Assembly: GCF_012848175.1 (NCBI RefSeq)
Contig: NZ_CP051651.1
Location: forward strand, 1,240,001 to 1,304,000
Length of the DNA: 64,000 nt
Reading direction: 5' to 3'
Source of the DNA: Xanthomonas campestris pv. badrii
Lineage (GTDB): Bacteria; Pseudomonadota; Gammaproteobacteria; Xanthomonadales; Xanthomonadaceae
The notes beneath the pieces are model-generated. The model had not been told where the DNA came from and did no database searches. It worked only from the letters and a program-made list of their open reading frames with translations. Shown piece by piece: positions 1 to 9,209 of this stretch. Position 1 is the first letter of the stretch, and every line of letters starts with the position of its first letter. The translations under genes were made by a program, and so were the position numbers.

Positions 1-228
1 CGCCTGCCCATTGGGGCAGCGGTACAGCACCAGTCGCCCGCCGTCATCGAGCAACCAATGCGATTCGCGGTAGCGCAATGCGCCGCTGTCGGCATCGAAG
101 ACCTCGCCGTCCACGCGCGTCACCGCCGCCGCACCCATGGGCAGGCTGCCAAGCACCAGCAACAACAGCGGCGGAATCGGCCGGCAGCAGGCGGCGATCG
201 TGGCAACGGCAGTGGCAAGTGGGCGCAT
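1..228 (-). CDS. Secreted hypothetical protein, 3' end outside window
   Basis: An open frame of 76 codons starts at the ATG at 228 and runs off the left edge without a stop, so only the N-terminus is visible. The first 35 residues look like a signal peptide (hydrophobic run around residues 20-30, then small residues). The mature part contains charged residues and a phrase like DGEVFDADSGALRYRE. I do not recognise the family. It reads in the same direction as the next gene, 160 bp upstream, so it may be distal in that transcript. No function is proposed. Confidence 0.55.
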   Translation of the reverse strand, partial: MRPLATAVATIAACCRPIPPLLLLVLGSLPMGAAAVTRVDGEVFDADSGALRYRESHWLLDDGGRLVLYRCPNGQA

Positions 229-389
229 CGGCACATCCTCGATGGGAGTGCTTACCCATACGGGCACGGCCGCAGCATGGATGCGCCATCGCGCGTCAGG
301 ACGTTCCTGACCGCCTGTGGGTAGAGCGAGGGGATGCCGGCGTGGCGGACCCCATGACGATCGTCAATCCGCCAGGCCTGGCGCGGCCA

Positions 390-809
390 TCAGCCCAGCG
401 GATGCAGTGCGATGCAATCCACCGGGCACGCCGGCAGACAGAGTTCGCAACCGGTGCACAGCGGTGCGATGACCGTATGCATGTGCTTGGCGCCACCGAC
501 GATGGCATCCACCGGACAGGCCTGGATGCATTTGGTGCAGCCGATGCAGTCGGCCTCCACGATCCACGCCACCTGCGCCGGCTTGTGCGCCCCGCGGCTG
601 CGATCGTAGGGACGTGCGGGCACGCCCAGCAGTTGCGCCAGCGCACGCGCACCGGCATCGCCGCCGGGAGGGCAGTGGTCGACCCCTGCGTGACCGTCCG
701 CCATTGCCTGCGCATAGGGGCGGCAGCCGTCGTAGCCGCACTGGCCGCATTGGGTCTGTGGCAACAGGCGGTCGAGCCGTTCGACCAGGTCGGGCGTGGG
801 GACGGGCAT
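390..809 (-). CDS. rnfB: RnfB-like iron-sulfur protein without membrane anchor
   Basis: A 139-residue protein. Residues about 15-35 carry the CGQCGYDGC motif of the RnfB N-terminal 4Fe-4S cluster. Two ferredoxin-type 4Fe-4S motifs follow, [12 protein letters not shown] and [12 protein letters not shown]. RnfB belongs to the Rnf/Rsx complex, which moves electrons between NADH or ferredoxin and partners at the inner membrane. Here the usual N-terminal transmembrane helix is missing when the ATG at 809 is used, and no other rnf gene lies in the window, so it may be a soluble electron carrier. The start is 7 bp after the stop of the HAD gene, so the two are probably co-transcribed. Upstream in-frame codons overlap the HAD gene and look non-coding. 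Confidence 0.8.
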   Translation of the reverse strand: MPVPTPDLVERLDRLLPQTQCGQCGYDGCRPYAQAMADGHAGVDHCPPGGDAGARALAQLLGVPARPYDRSRGAHKPAQVAWIVEADCIGCTKCIQACPVDAIVGGAKHMHTVIAPLCTGCELCLPACPVDCIALHPLG

Positions 810-816
810 TGCGGTG

Positions 817-1407
817 TCAGTGCAGCCGATGGCCGCGATACCAGCGCTGATGCGCCAGTGCCAGCATCGGCCCGTCTTCGCGGCTGTCGCCATAGGCGTG
901 CACGCAGGCGTACTGCCCCAGGTCGTAGCGTGCGCGGATCTGCATGGCCTTGTGCGGCCCGCAATCGCCATCGGCATAGCGCCCGCTCAGCACGCCGCCG
1001 GTGTGTTCGAGCCGGTTGCAGATCAGCGACAGCCCATGCTGCGTGCACCACGGCTGCAGATACAGATCCACCGACGCCGACACCAGCACCACGTCATGCC
1101 CCTGCGCCTGATGCCAGTCGATGCGTTGCATCATCTGGGCACGCACCACGCCCGGCAGTGCAGTGCGCGCGTAATCGGCGCCATGCATGGCCATCTCGTC
1201 CAGCGAGCGACCACTGAACACGATGCGCGTGACCCGCGCGCGCAGCGCGGCAGCGGACACCACGCCCAGCCGATAGCCCAGCACCCACGGGCCGACCTGC
1301 CACTTTGCCGCGGCCAGCTGGGCGGGCGTGGCCACCTTGCGCAGGAAGCGCGCATAGGTGTCGCAGGTGGTGACGGTGTGATCGAAGTCGAACAGGGCCA
1401 GGTGCAT
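817..1407 (-). CDS. HAD-superfamily phosphatase (SerB-like subfamily IB)
   Basis: A 196-residue protein with the HAD signatures in order: motif I DFDHTVT near residue 7 (nucleophile and acid/base aspartates), motif II VSAS near residue 110, and motif [16 protein letters not shown] near residue 173. The hydrolases of this group remove phosphate from small molecules such as phosphoserine or glycerol phosphate. The substrate cannot be told from sequence. The ATG at 1407 sits directly against a heptad repeat arm, so the promoter must lie in or beyond repeat DNA. The downstream rnfB-like gene starts 7 bp after the stop. Confidence 0.82.
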   Translation of the reverse strand: MHLALFDFDHTVTTCDTYARFLRKVATPAQLAAAKWQVGPWVLGYRLGVVSAAALRARVTRIVFSGRSLDEMAMHGADYARTALPGVVRAQMMQRIDWHQAQGHDVVLVSASVDLYLQPWCTQHGLSLICNRLEHTGGVLSGRYADGDCGPHKAMQIRARYDLGQYACVHAYGDSREDGPMLALAHQRWYRGHRLH

Positions 1408-1771
1408 GGGGGCTGGGATTGGGGATTGGGGGATTCGGGGTTCGGGGTTCGGGATTGGGGAGTGGTTAAAAGCGCGGTGACTGAGTGTTCCCTTCTCCCG
1501 CGTGCGGGAGAAGGTGCCCCGCAGGGGCGGATGAGGGCACGGGCGAAGCCTCGTGCAATTGGAACGGCATCTAAGCTTGGCACCGTACCCTCACCCCAAC
1601 CCCTTTCCCGGCGGGAGAGGGGCTTTGAACGCGGGGGGGCGTAGAGATGGACTCGACACCCGCTTTTGAAAGCTCTCAGTAGTCAGATGCTGAAGATGCA
1701 TCGGGTATGTTTCGCAGACCAGATCGGATGTCGCTTCTACGAATCCCAAATCCCGATTCCCCAATCCCGCT
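1408..1771. repeat. Intergenic repeat block: heptad arms flanking two REP palindromes
   Basis: No gene is seen here. A left arm of 7-bp units of the GGGGATT type covers about 1414-1459, and an inverted arm (GATTCCC/AATCCC type) covers about 1741-1768, ending at the metG stop codon. Between them lie two REP-like palindromes: one with CTTCTCCC...GGGAGAAG around 1492-1546, and one with the related GGGAGAGGGG signature around 1583-1626. The same two repeat families recur at many other gene ends in the window. Confidence 0.75.
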
Positions 1772-3856
1772 TCACCGCACCGGCATGCCCGGCTGCGCGC
1801 CGCTGTCGGCATCCAGCAGCGCCAGTGCGCCGCCGTCGAAGCCGGCCGAGAGGATCATGCCTTCGCTGATGCCGAAGCGCATCTTGCGCGGAGCCAGGTT
1901 GGCGATGAAGACCACGCTGCGGCCCACCAATGTCTCCGGTTCCCCGTAGCTGCCACGGATGCCCGAGAAAATCTGGCGCTTGCCCAGCTCGCCGGCATCC
2001 AGTTCGAAGCGCAGCAGCTTGTCCGAGCCTTCCACGAATTCGCACACCAGCACCTTGCCGATGCGCAGATCGAGCTTGGCGAAATCGTCGATGCCGATGA
2101 GGGCGGGATTGGTGGTTGGGGATTCGGGATTCGCAATGGCGGCAGGCTTTGCGTCGGCCTTGCTCGGTGCGGGCTTGGTGGTTGCAGCCGGAGCCGCAGG
2201 TGCGGCCATCGTGTCCTTGGAAGCGTCGGTCATGGCGTCGATCAGTTTGGGGTCGATACGGGTGAACAGGGCGGTGTAGGGCTGGATCGTGTGCGCTGCC
2301 AGCGGGCGGGCGACGTCTTCCCAGCTGGTCATCGGCGCCGACAAAAACGCCTCGGCCTCGGCGCAGGTGCGCGGCAGGATCGGCTTGAGCGCGGCCACCA
2401 GGATGCGGAACAGGTTCAGTCCCTGGGTGCAGACCGACTGCAGCTGCGCATCGGCGCCGTCCTGCTTGGCGATCACCCACGGCTTGGTGTCGTCGATGTA
2501 CTTGTTGGCCTCGTCGGCCAGTGCCATGGTCTGGCGGATCGCGCTGGCGGCATCGTTGCGTTCGTAGGCCTCGCGGATCGGCGCCAGTGCGGCGACGAAG
2601 CGGTCGTACTGCGCGGCATCGGGTAGCGCCTCAGCCAGCTTGCCGTCGAAGCGCTTGCCGATGAAGCCGGCGCAGCGGCTGGCCAGGTTGACGAACTTGC
2701 CGACCAGATCCGCGTTCACCCGTGCGATGAAATCGCCCAGGTTCAGATCCAGATCGTCCACGCCGCCGGAGGACTTGGCCGCGAAGTAATAGCGCAGCGC
2801 CTCCGGCTCCAGGCCCACGTCCAGGAAGGTCCGCGCCATCACGAAGGTACCGCGCGACTTGGACATCTTGGCGCCGTCCACGGTCAGGTAGCCGTTGACG
2901 TGCAGGCGCGTGGGCGCGCGGTGGCCGGTGCCGTGCAGCACCGCCGGCCAGAACAGGCCGTGGAAATTGACGATGTCCTTGCCGATGAAGTGATGCAGCT
3001 CGGTCTGGGTGCCGGCGACAAGATGCGCATCGAAGTCTTCGCCCATCTGCGCGCACAGCGTCTTGAAGCTGCACATGTAGCCGATCGGCGCATCCAGCCA
3101 CACGTAGAAATACTTGCCCGGCTGGCCGGGAATCTGGAAGCCGAAGTACGGCGCATCGCGCGAGATATCCCATGCGCGCAGGCCGCCTTCGGCGTCCAGC
3201 CACTCCTTGAGCTTGGCCTTGACGCCGGGCAATGCCACGTCGCCAGCCAGCCACTCGCGCAGGAAGCCGTCGAAATGGCCTACCTCGAAGAAGAAATGCT
3301 CCGAATCGCGCAGCTCCGGCGTGGCGCCGGAGATCACCGACTTGGGCTCCTTCAACTCGGTGGGCGCATAGGTCGCGCCGCAGACCTCGCAGTTGTCGCC
3401 GTATTGATCGGCGCTGCCGCAGTTGGGGCAGATGCCCTTGATGTAGCGGTCCGGCAGGAACATGCCCTTGGCCGGATCGTAGAACTGCGCCACCGAGCGC
3501 CGGCTGATGTGGCCGGCGGCCTCAAGCTTGGCGTAGAAGGCTTCGGTGAGCTCGCGGTTGACCGGCGAATTGGTCGAATCGTAATGATCGAAGGTCACCC
3601 CGAACGCCGCGAAATCGCGCTCATGGCTGGCCTGGATGCTGGCGATGAAGGCTTCCGGGGTCACCCCGGCCTTTTCGGCGGCCAGCATGATCGGCGTGCC
3701 GTGGGTGTCGTCGGCGCAGACGAACCAGGTCTTGTCGCCGCGCAACCGGCGCGCGCGCACCCAGATGTCGGCCTGGATATAGCCGACCAGGTGCCCCAGA
3801 TGCAGTGGGCCGTTGGCGTAGGGCAGGGCGGTGGTAACGAGTGCGGTGCGGGTCAT
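1772..3856 (-). CDS. metG: Methionyl-tRNA synthetase
   Basis: A 694-residue class I synthetase that charges tRNA-Met. It shows the HIGH-type motif HLGH at residues 19-22, a paired-CxxC zinc knuckle (CPNCG...CEVCG) near 144-160, and KMSKS near 329. The anticodon-binding domain follows. An Ala/Pro/Lys-rich linker (about 550-590) joins a C-terminal tRNA-binding OB fold that begins near IDDFAKLDLRIGKV. This length matches the long dimeric MetG of gammaproteobacteria. Unusually, linker residues about 571-586 are encoded by a heptad repeat arm (2099-2145) found elsewhere between genes. The gene ends where another repeat arm begins. Confidence 0.97.
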   Translation of the reverse strand: MTRTALVTTALPYANGPLHLGHLVGYIQADIWVRARRLRGDKTWFVCADDTHGTPIMLAAEKAGVTPEAFIASIQASHERDFAAFGVTFDHYDSTNSPVNRELTEAFYAKLEAAGHISRRSVAQFYDPAKGMFLPDRYIKGICPNCGSADQYGDNCEVCGATYAPTELKEPKSVISGATPELRDSEHFFFEVGHFDGFLREWLAGDVALPGVKAKLKEWLDAEGGLRAWDISRDAPYFGFQIPGQPGKYFYVWLDAPIGYMCSFKTLCAQMGEDFDAHLVAGTQTELHHFIGKDIVNFHGLFWPAVLHGTGHRAPTRLHVNGYLTVDGAKMSKSRGTFVMARTFLDVGLEPEALRYYFAAKSSGGVDDLDLNLGDFIARVNADLVGKFVNLASRCAGFIGKRFDGKLAEALPDAAQYDRFVAALAPIREAYERNDAASAIRQTMALADEANKYIDDTKPWVIAKQDGADAQLQSVCTQGLNLFRILVAALKPILPRTCAEAEAFLSAPMTSWEDVARPLAAHTIQPYTALFTRIDPKLIDAMTDASKDTMAAPAAPAATTKPAPSKADAKPAAIANPESPTTNPALIGIDDFAKLDLRIGKVLVCEFVEGSDKLLRFELDAGELGKRQIFSGIRGSYGEPETLVGRSVVFIANLAPRKMRFGISEGMILSAGFDGGALALLDADSGAQPGMPVR
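2099..2145. repeat. Heptad repeat arm inside the metG coding sequence
   Basis: On the plus strand this stretch carries GGGCGGGATTGG...GGATTCGGGATTCGCAATGGCGGC-like sequence. It closely resembles the left arm of the intergenic element at 16603-16650, including the flank GATTCGCAAYGGCGGC. On the minus strand it is read in frame as IANPESPTTNPALIG in the MetG linker. No opposite arm is visible nearby. Confidence 0.7.
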
Positions 3857-3896
3857 GGCAGGCGTAATGCGGGGGACACCCGATTATCGCACTAGT

Positions 3897-4082
3897 CGGG
3901 AGCCGGGATCGGGGCTGGGAATCGGGAATCGGGAATCGGGATTAGGCAATCGGTCAAAGCAGGGTCATGTGGCCGTGTTGTCGAGGCGCGCAGGTGCTTG
4001 GCCGCGCATGCGGCGTCAGGATGGGGACGCGCAAAAAAGGCGCCCTCGCGGGCGCCTGCTCTTACCGAATCCCGAATCCCAG
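3897..4082. repeat. Heptad element between metG and the DUF2147 gene
   Basis: The left arm has three exact GGGAATC units (3917-3937) plus degenerate flanking units. The inverted right arm has two GAATCCC units (4067-4080) and touches the stop codon of the DUF2147 gene. The terminator of that gene lies between the arms. Confidence 0.75.
4033..4056 (-). terminator. Intrinsic terminator of the DUF2147 gene
   Basis: On the minus strand a GGCGCCC/GGGCGCC stem with a 4-nt loop is followed by six T residues (A-run at 4033-4038 on the plus strand). It lies 27 bp after the stop codon. Confidence 0.85.
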
Positions 4083-4532
4083 CTACTCGCGTACCCAGGT
4101 CTGCGTGCGGCCAAGGGCTTCGATGCCGACGTAGCCACGCATCTGCAGCTTCTTGCCGCCTTCGGTCAGGGTGATCTTGGCCTTGTAGGTCTTGCCCTTG
4201 GCCGGGTCGAGCACCGAACCGCCGCTCCATACCGCGGTGCCGTCGGGCTTGAGGCCCCACAGGATGGTCATGCCCTTGATCGGCTTGCCCTTCAGCGCGC
4301 CGTCGCACTTGTCGCACATCGGATTGGGGCCGTTGTTGGACTGCAGGATCTCGACCACCTTGCCGCTGAGCGTGCCGTTGCCGAGCTGTTCGATCTGCAC
4401 CACCGATTTGGGCTTGCCGGTCTCGTCGTCGATGGTCTTCCAGCGGCCCACCGGCGAATCGGCGGCCTGGGCCAGCAGCGACGCGGTGGCCAGCGGCAGG
4501 GCCAGCATCAGGGTCTTGAAGGTCTTGCGCAT
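4083..4532 (-). CDS. Secreted DUF2147-family protein
   Basis: A 149-residue protein with a clear signal peptide (MRKTFKTLMLALPLATASLLAQA, cleavage near residue 23). The mature part begins with the DUF2147 pattern SPVGRWKTIDDETGKPKSVVQI and contains NPMCDKCDGALKGKPIKGM, with two cysteines that could form a disulfide. The family is a small periplasmic beta-rich domain without a firmly established role. The ATG at 4532 has a GGAGG-like ribosome site about 8 bases upstream; longer in-frame starts lack a signal peptide at the N-terminus. The gene has its own terminator and seems monocistronic. Confidence 0.85.
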   Translation of the reverse strand: MRKTFKTLMLALPLATASLLAQAADSPVGRWKTIDDETGKPKSVVQIEQLGNGTLSGKVVEILQSNNGPNPMCDKCDGALKGKPIKGMTILWGLKPDGTAVWSGGSVLDPAKGKTYKAKITLTEGGKKLQMRGYVGIEALGRTQTWVRE

Positions 4533-4621
4533 GTGTCCCCTCCCAGGGATGACTGTGGTCGCCGTCGGCGGCCTGACCGCGAATGTATACCGCGGGGTAT
4601 GGTGGCGGAAAGATGCAGCGT

Positions 4622-5185
4622 TCAGTTTGAAGCAGCGCAGCGAGATGCAGGCGACGTTTGCTCCGCCATCAGACGCGTTCTTCCTTGTTGAATGACGATG
4701 CGGGAGACTTCCACTTCGCATTCTGGCCCATGCGACAGAATGGTCGCCACATAGTCCTGACCTGCTTGCGGAACGAAGCTGCGACTCACGGTACACAGCG
4801 GTGTATTCAACGAGCAGCGGTTATCCATGCAGCCACCTGCCGATAGCGACAGAGTGATCGGCTCGCCCGCACGAAGATGCGCTTCGGTCACAAAGCGTCC
4901 TCCGCTGACAGCAACGGCGGGAATGCCGATTTTTTGCCCGGCACCCGTGCCGAACGGCCCCGGCCGTGAGCTTGGCGCAATACCCGCGCCATGGATGTTT
5001 CCGCCGATACAGGTGCGGTTCGGATAGAGCTCAGGCGCCGGTCGCTCGGTAACCAAACGGAGGCGCGCACGTGGCCCGTCGCGTGGCTCGTCGAATGTCG
5101 ACAAGGAGATCGCCGAGCTGCGTATCGCTCCGCAGCCGGCCAGAAGCATCATCAATGCCGTCAGAAGGAGGCGCTCAATCGGCAT
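4622..5185 (-). CDS. Putative lipoprotein, second of a pair
   Basis: A 187-residue protein. The N-terminus has a lipobox (LAGC, Cys18), which predicts lipid attachment and export. The rest is rich in cysteine pairs (CIGG, GGCMDNRC, PLCTV, ECEV) and ends in a beta-like segment. No known family is recognised. It overlaps the stop of the upstream lipoprotein gene by 11 bp and shares with it a pattern of F-x-P-x-x-G-x-x-YVA followed by a cysteine, so the two look like distant paralogs translated together. Confidence 0.7.
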   Translation of the reverse strand: MPIERLLLTALMMLLAGCGAIRSSAISLSTFDEPRDGPRARLRLVTERPAPELYPNRTCIGGNIHGAGIAPSSRPGPFGTGAGQKIGIPAVAVSGGRFVTEAHLRAGEPITLSLSAGGCMDNRCSLNTPLCTVSRSFVPQAGQDYVATILSHGPECEVEVSRIVIQQGRTRLMAEQTSPASRCAASN

Positions 5186-5720
5186 GGCACTCTCCTGAAA
5201 TCGGCACAAATTCCAGATCTACCGGGGCAACGCCGGTCTTCGCATCGGTGACAATCAGCTGACAGCGTGCGTCGTCGTAGAGTTGGCTGGCGACGTAGTG
5301 CTCTCCGGGCGTCGGCGTGAATGACACAAGATTGGTGCAGTTGTTGGTGGTCAGGCTTCGACGGCGTGAGTCGAGTGTTTGTATGGTTCGTGCGCGTAAA
5401 AAGAGCTGCTTGTCGGGGACAATCGCATATTCTTCCCGGGGCTGATTATTACTCAACTTACCGAGTATGCCCTTGACTGGAGCAGTCAACGCGCCCAGAA
5501 ATCCGCTATGTCCGCCCTTTGCACAACTGGCATCGTCGAAGATATCGAAGTATTGGACTGGTTCGACAGGAATCACGGCGGGCCTGATGGGCTTGGCAAG
5601 CGTCAGGGTAGCGAGAGGCTCACCGGGTTTTGGCGCAACATACCGCTTTGGGAAAAGAAAGCCGCAGCTGGCAAGGACGATTGCTACAGGGACGACAAGG
5701 CGCAGGATGAAGTGAGACAT
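5175..5720 (-). CDS. Putative lipoprotein, first of a pair
   Basis: A 181-residue protein. The start at 5720 gives a signal sequence with a lipobox (LASC, Cys19). The mature region has FDDASCAKGG, a segment with two adjacent asparagines and a cysteine (TTNNCTN), and the late pattern FTPTPGEHYVA...C shared with the downstream lipoprotein. No family is recognised. The two genes overlap by 11 bp and are probably one transcription unit. A longer frame to 5849 exists but would bury the signal peptide. Confidence 0.68.
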   Translation of the reverse strand: MSHFILRLVVPVAIVLASCGFLFPKRYVAPKPGEPLATLTLAKPIRPAVIPVEPVQYFDIFDDASCAKGGHSGFLGALTAPVKGILGKLSNNQPREEYAIVPDKQLFLRARTIQTLDSRRRSLTTNNCTNLVSFTPTPGEHYVASQLYDDARCQLIVTDAKTGVAPVDLEFVPISGECHAD

Positions 5721-5920
5721 GCGTGCAATTCCGGCATGGCGTTTGTTGGCCCGCCGCATCCATGCCTGCGACGCCGCTGCGGCGAGGCGTCGCCGCGCTC
5801 TCGATAGCGGCAGCATCTTCCCTGACCTGAGTCCTGCGGCCGACACCACAAGAGTCGAGGTTAGGCTGTTCTAACCGTATGCTACTTTCTTGCACTGGCG
5901 GCGACTGCTAAGAACACACG

Positions 5921-6310
5921 CTAGCCGACCTCGTACAGCTCCAGCGGCAGATCGTCCGGATCGGCGAAAAACGTGAAGCGGCGGCCGGTGTATTCGTCGA
6001 TGCGGATGTCTTCGGTGGCCACGCCATGCGCGTTGAGATGCGCCACCGCGCGGTCGAGGTCTGGCACGCGAAAGGCCAGGTGGCGCAGTCCCTGCGCTTC
6101 CGGGCGGCTGAGGCGTGCGGGTGCGTTGGGGAACGAGAACAGCTCGATCTGGCCGCCATCGGGCAGCGCCAGGTCCAGCTTCCAGGAGTCGCGCGCCTGG
6201 CGGTAATGCTCATCGAGCACGCGCAGGCCCAGGATCTGGCAATAGAACTGTTTGGAACGCGCGTAGTCGCCGGCGATGATCGCCACGTGGTGGATGCCGG
6301 CCAGCATCAT
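5921..6310 (-). CDS. VOC-family protein (glyoxalase-like)
   Basis: A 129-residue single VOC domain of two beta-alpha-beta-beta-beta modules, from HHVAIIAGDYARSKQFY near the start to RFTFFADPDDLPLELYEV at the end. The His in HHVAI, the Glu in QIELF, the His in LRHLAF and the Glu in LELYE match the metal ligand positions of glyoxalase I-type enzymes of the YaeR/GloA2 group. A metal-dependent lyase or isomerase is likely, but the substrate is unknown. Adjacent ATGs at 6310 and 6307 both follow a GGAG sequence; the long in-frame extension upstream looks non-coding. Confidence 0.8.
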   Translation of the reverse strand: MMLAGIHHVAIIAGDYARSKQFYCQILGLRVLDEHYRQARDSWKLDLALPDGGQIELFSFPNAPARLSRPEAQGLRHLAFRVPDLDRAVAHLNAHGVATEDIRIDEYTGRRFTFFADPDDLPLELYEVG

Positions 6311-6670
6311 GCGGCGCTCCCAAGCAGTGGTCCAGGCAAGGCGGTCACCATCGATGCGTTCGACCATGCGCTGCGCGCGCAGCGCATGGGCGCGCTGGCA
6401 ATCGAATGCGCAGCGGGCTCCGCATCGCTTGCGCGGACCGCGCCATTGGGATCGGGACAGCGCGTGGGCAGGCCGTTGGCGGCAAGGTGACGCGCGGATG
6501 TGTGCAGAGCCGCAAGGCGATGATGTGGCATGGGAAGGCCGAGCAGAAACCGATCGCCAGCATAACCGCCCGCCGCTGAGCGGCAGGCAATGCGTCACAG
6601 CTCGGGTGTGCACGGCTGTGCCCGCCTGCGGGGGCGTGGCAGGATGGAGCGCCCCCGATCACGCGTCCCC
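6311..6670. other. Divergent intergenic region, no gene seen
   Basis: This 360-bp stretch separates the VOC gene (leftward) from mmuP (rightward). Open frames here are shadows without family features. I could not pick out a convincing promoter, terminator or riboswitch. Confidence 0.5.
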
Positions 6671-8068
6671 ATGCCCGAACCATCGTCTACCAACGCACCG
6701 CAGTTCCAGCGCAGCATGCAGGTGCGTCACCTGGTGATGCTGTCGCTGGGCGGGGTGATCGGTACCGGCCTGTTCTTCAACACCGGTTACATCATCGCCA
6801 GCACCGGCGCGCTGGGCACGGTGATCGCATACCTGATCGGCGCGCTGGTGGTGTATCTGGTGATGCAATGCCTGGGCGAGCTGGCGGTGGCGATGCCGCA
6901 GACCGGCGCGTTCCATGTGTATGCCGCGCGCTATCTGGGGCCGGCTACCGGTTACGTGGTGGCGTGGTTGTACTGGCTGACCTGGACGGTGGCGCTGGGC
7001 TCCAGCCTGACGGCCGCGGCATTCTGCATGCAGTACTGGTTTCCGCACAGCCCGGCGTGGCCGTGGTGCCTGCTGTTCTGCGCGCTGATCTTCGGCTTGA
7101 ACACGGTGTCGGCACGCTGGTTTGCCGAAGGCGAATTCTGGTTCTCGCTGATCAAGGTGATCACCATTGGTGTCTTCATCGTGCTGGGTGGTGCGGCGGT
7201 GGTGGGCCTGCTGCCGCTGGCCGATGGCTCGCCGCCGCCGGGCCTGCGCCACCTGCGTGCCGATGGCTGGTTTGCGCAGGGCACCCTGCCGATCCTGATG
7301 ACGATGGTGGCGGTGAATTTCGCCTTTTCCGGCGCCGAGTTGATCGGTGTGGCCGCCGGCGAGACTGCGCAGCCGGCACGTGCGATTCCGCTGGCGATCC
7401 GCACGACCCTGGTGCGGCTGGTGGTGTTGTTCGTCGGTACCGTGTTGGTGCTGGCCGCGCTGCTGCCGGCCAGCCAGGCGGCGGTGGACACCAGCCCGTT
7501 CGTGCGCGCGTTCGAGTTGCTGGGCATTCCGTATGCAGCGGACATCTTGAATGCGGTGATCCTGACCGCGATCCTGTCGGCAGCCAATTCCGGCCTGTAC
7601 GCCGCCGCGCGCATGCTGTGGTCGCTGGCCAACGAGGGCACGCTGCCGGCCCGGCTCGCGCGGCTGACCCGCCGCGGCATTCCGCTGCCGGCATTGCTGC
7701 TCAGCATGCTGGGCGGGCTGCTGGCCCTGCTGACCGGCGTGTACGCCGCCGACACCGTCTTCGTGGCGATTTCCGCGGTGTCCGGGTTTGCGGTGGTGGT
7801 GGTGTGGTTGAGCATTTGCGCGGCGCATTACCGGTTTCGCCGTCAGCTGCTGCGCGACGGTATCGCCGTGGAAACGCTGGCCTATCGTGCGCCGTGGTAT
7901 CCGTGGACGCCGATTCTAGGGTTTGCGCTGTGTCTGCTGGCCTGCATCGGGCTGGCATTCGATCCGCAGCAGCGCATTGCGCTGTACTGCGGAATTCCCT
8001 TCGTGGCGCTGTGTTATGGCGCCTACGCACTGACCCAATGGCTTGCGGCCCGGAGACTGCACCCATGA
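6671..8068 (+). CDS. mmuP: S-methylmethionine / amino acid permease
   Basis: A 465-residue inner-membrane transporter of the APC superfamily with about 12 hydrophobic segments. The first helix carries the family signature [15 protein letters not shown], and helix 6 region reads [15 protein letters not shown], typical of amino acid permeases. Its stop overlaps the start of mmuM (ATGA at 8065-8068). This pairing is the basis for calling it the S-methylmethionine permease rather than a general amino acid carrier. The ATG at 6671 is chosen because it starts just before the cytoplasmic N-terminus; upstream in-frame codons would add about 27 Arg-rich residues and are less likely. Confidence 0.85.
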   Translation: MPEPSSTNAPQFQRSMQVRHLVMLSLGGVIGTGLFFNTGYIIASTGALGTVIAYLIGALVVYLVMQCLGELAVAMPQTGAFHVYAARYLGPATGYVVAWLYWLTWTVALGSSLTAAAFCMQYWFPHSPAWPWCLLFCALIFGLNTVSARWFAEGEFWFSLIKVITIGVFIVLGGAAVVGLLPLADGSPPPGLRHLRADGWFAQGTLPILMTMVAVNFAFSGAELIGVAAGETAQPARAIPLAIRTTLVRLVVLFVGTVLVLAALLPASQAAVDTSPFVRAFELLGIPYAADILNAVILTAILSAANSGLYAAARMLWSLANEGTLPARLARLTRRGIPLPALLLSMLGGLLALLTGVYAADTVFVAISAVSGFAVVVVWLSICAAHYRFRRQLLRDGIAVETLAYRAPWYPWTPILGFALCLLACIGLAFDPQQRIALYCGIPFVALCYGAYALTQWLAARRLHP

Positions 8069-9024
8069 CGATTGCTTCCCGCCAACCGCGCGTACATGCG
8101 CCTTTCAGCCAGGTCTTGCAGCACGATGGCTACGTGCTGCTGGATGGCGCCCTGGCCACCGAGCTGGAACACCGCGGGTGCGATCTCAACGATGCGCTGT
8201 GGTCGGCGCGGGTGCTGATGGAGCAGCCGGAGCTGATCTACCAGGTGCATCGCGACTACTTCGCTGCCGGTGCGCAATGTGCGATCACCGCCAGTTACCA
8301 GGCCTCGCCGTTGGGGTTTGCCGCGCGCGGACTGGATCTGGCGCAGTCGCAGGCGCTGATCGCACGCAGCGTGCAACTGGCCGCGCAGGCACGCGCCGAC
8401 CATCTGCAGCTGCAGCCGGATGCTGCGCCATTGTGGGTGGCCGGCTCGGTAGGTCCATATGGCGCGTATCTGGCCGATGGCTCGGAATATCGCGGTGACT
8501 ACGTGGTGCCGCTGGAGCAGATGATGGACTTCCACCGTCCGCGCATCGCCGCGCTGGCGGCAGCCGGGGTGGATGTACTGGCCTGCGAGACCTTGCCATC
8601 GGCCGGTGAGATCACCGCCTTGCGCTTGCTGCTGGAAGAATTTCCGCAGCTGCATGCGTGGTTCTCGTTCACCCTGCGCGATGCGGCGCATCTGAGCGAT
8701 GGCACGCCGCTGGCACAGGTGATTCCGACGCTGGACGCCTGCCCGCAGGTGATCGCCGTTGGCATCAACTGCATCGCACTGGATCGCGTCACACCAGCAT
8801 TGCAGTGCCTGTCGGCGCTGACCACCTTGCCACTGGTGGTGTATCCGAACTCGGGCGAGCAGTACGACGCAGCCGACAAGCGCTGGCATGCCGGCGATGC
8901 GCCTGCCTGCAGCCTGGCCGAGCAGCACGCGCAGTGGCTGGCGGCCGGCGCGCGCCTGATCGGTGGCTGCTGCCGCACCACGCCACGCGACATCGCCGCA
9001 CTGGCGGCGGCGCGTGCGGGCTGA
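8065..9024 (+). CDS. mmuM: Homocysteine S-methyltransferase
   Basis: A 319-residue zinc-dependent methyltransferase that uses S-methylmethionine to convert homocysteine to methionine. The start region has [19 protein letters not shown], typical of the TIM-barrel family. The zinc-binding cysteines are in GINC near residue 237 and [11 protein letters not shown] near residue 306. It is translationally coupled to mmuP by a 4-bp ATGA overlap, giving an uptake-plus-use module for plant-derived S-methylmethionine, which fits a plant-associated bacterium. Confidence 0.92.
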   Translation: MTIASRQPRVHAPFSQVLQHDGYVLLDGALATELEHRGCDLNDALWSARVLMEQPELIYQVHRDYFAAGAQCAITASYQASPLGFAARGLDLAQSQALIARSVQLAAQARADHLQLQPDAAPLWVAGSVGPYGAYLADGSEYRGDYVVPLEQMMDFHRPRIAALAAAGVDVLACETLPSAGEITALRLLLEEFPQLHAWFSFTLRDAAHLSDGTPLAQVIPTLDACPQVIAVGINCIALDRVTPALQCLSALTTLPLVVYPNSGEQYDAADKRWHAGDAPACSLAEQHAQWLAAGARLIGGCCRTTPRDIAALAAARAG

Positions 9025-9209
9025 TGACCCTCACGCGCGCGCACTGAGTCTGTGAGCGGGAGTGGCTGTTGCCGGTGCAACGCCGGTCTTTGGCAAGGTC
9101 ATGCCGCCTTCGCGCGCAGCACGCCAGTCCCGCATGGACACCCGCCCGGACGACGGCCTGGCCTCGACGGCCGGCCGATCACAACACTCAGCGGCCGCGA
9201 TCGTTGGCC

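Noticed and set aside
78..1217. Long plus-strand open frame over the left end (379 codons)
   Set aside because: It is antisense to the RnfB-like and HAD genes, has Arg/Ala-biased composition and no family motifs; GC-rich DNA gives such shadows.
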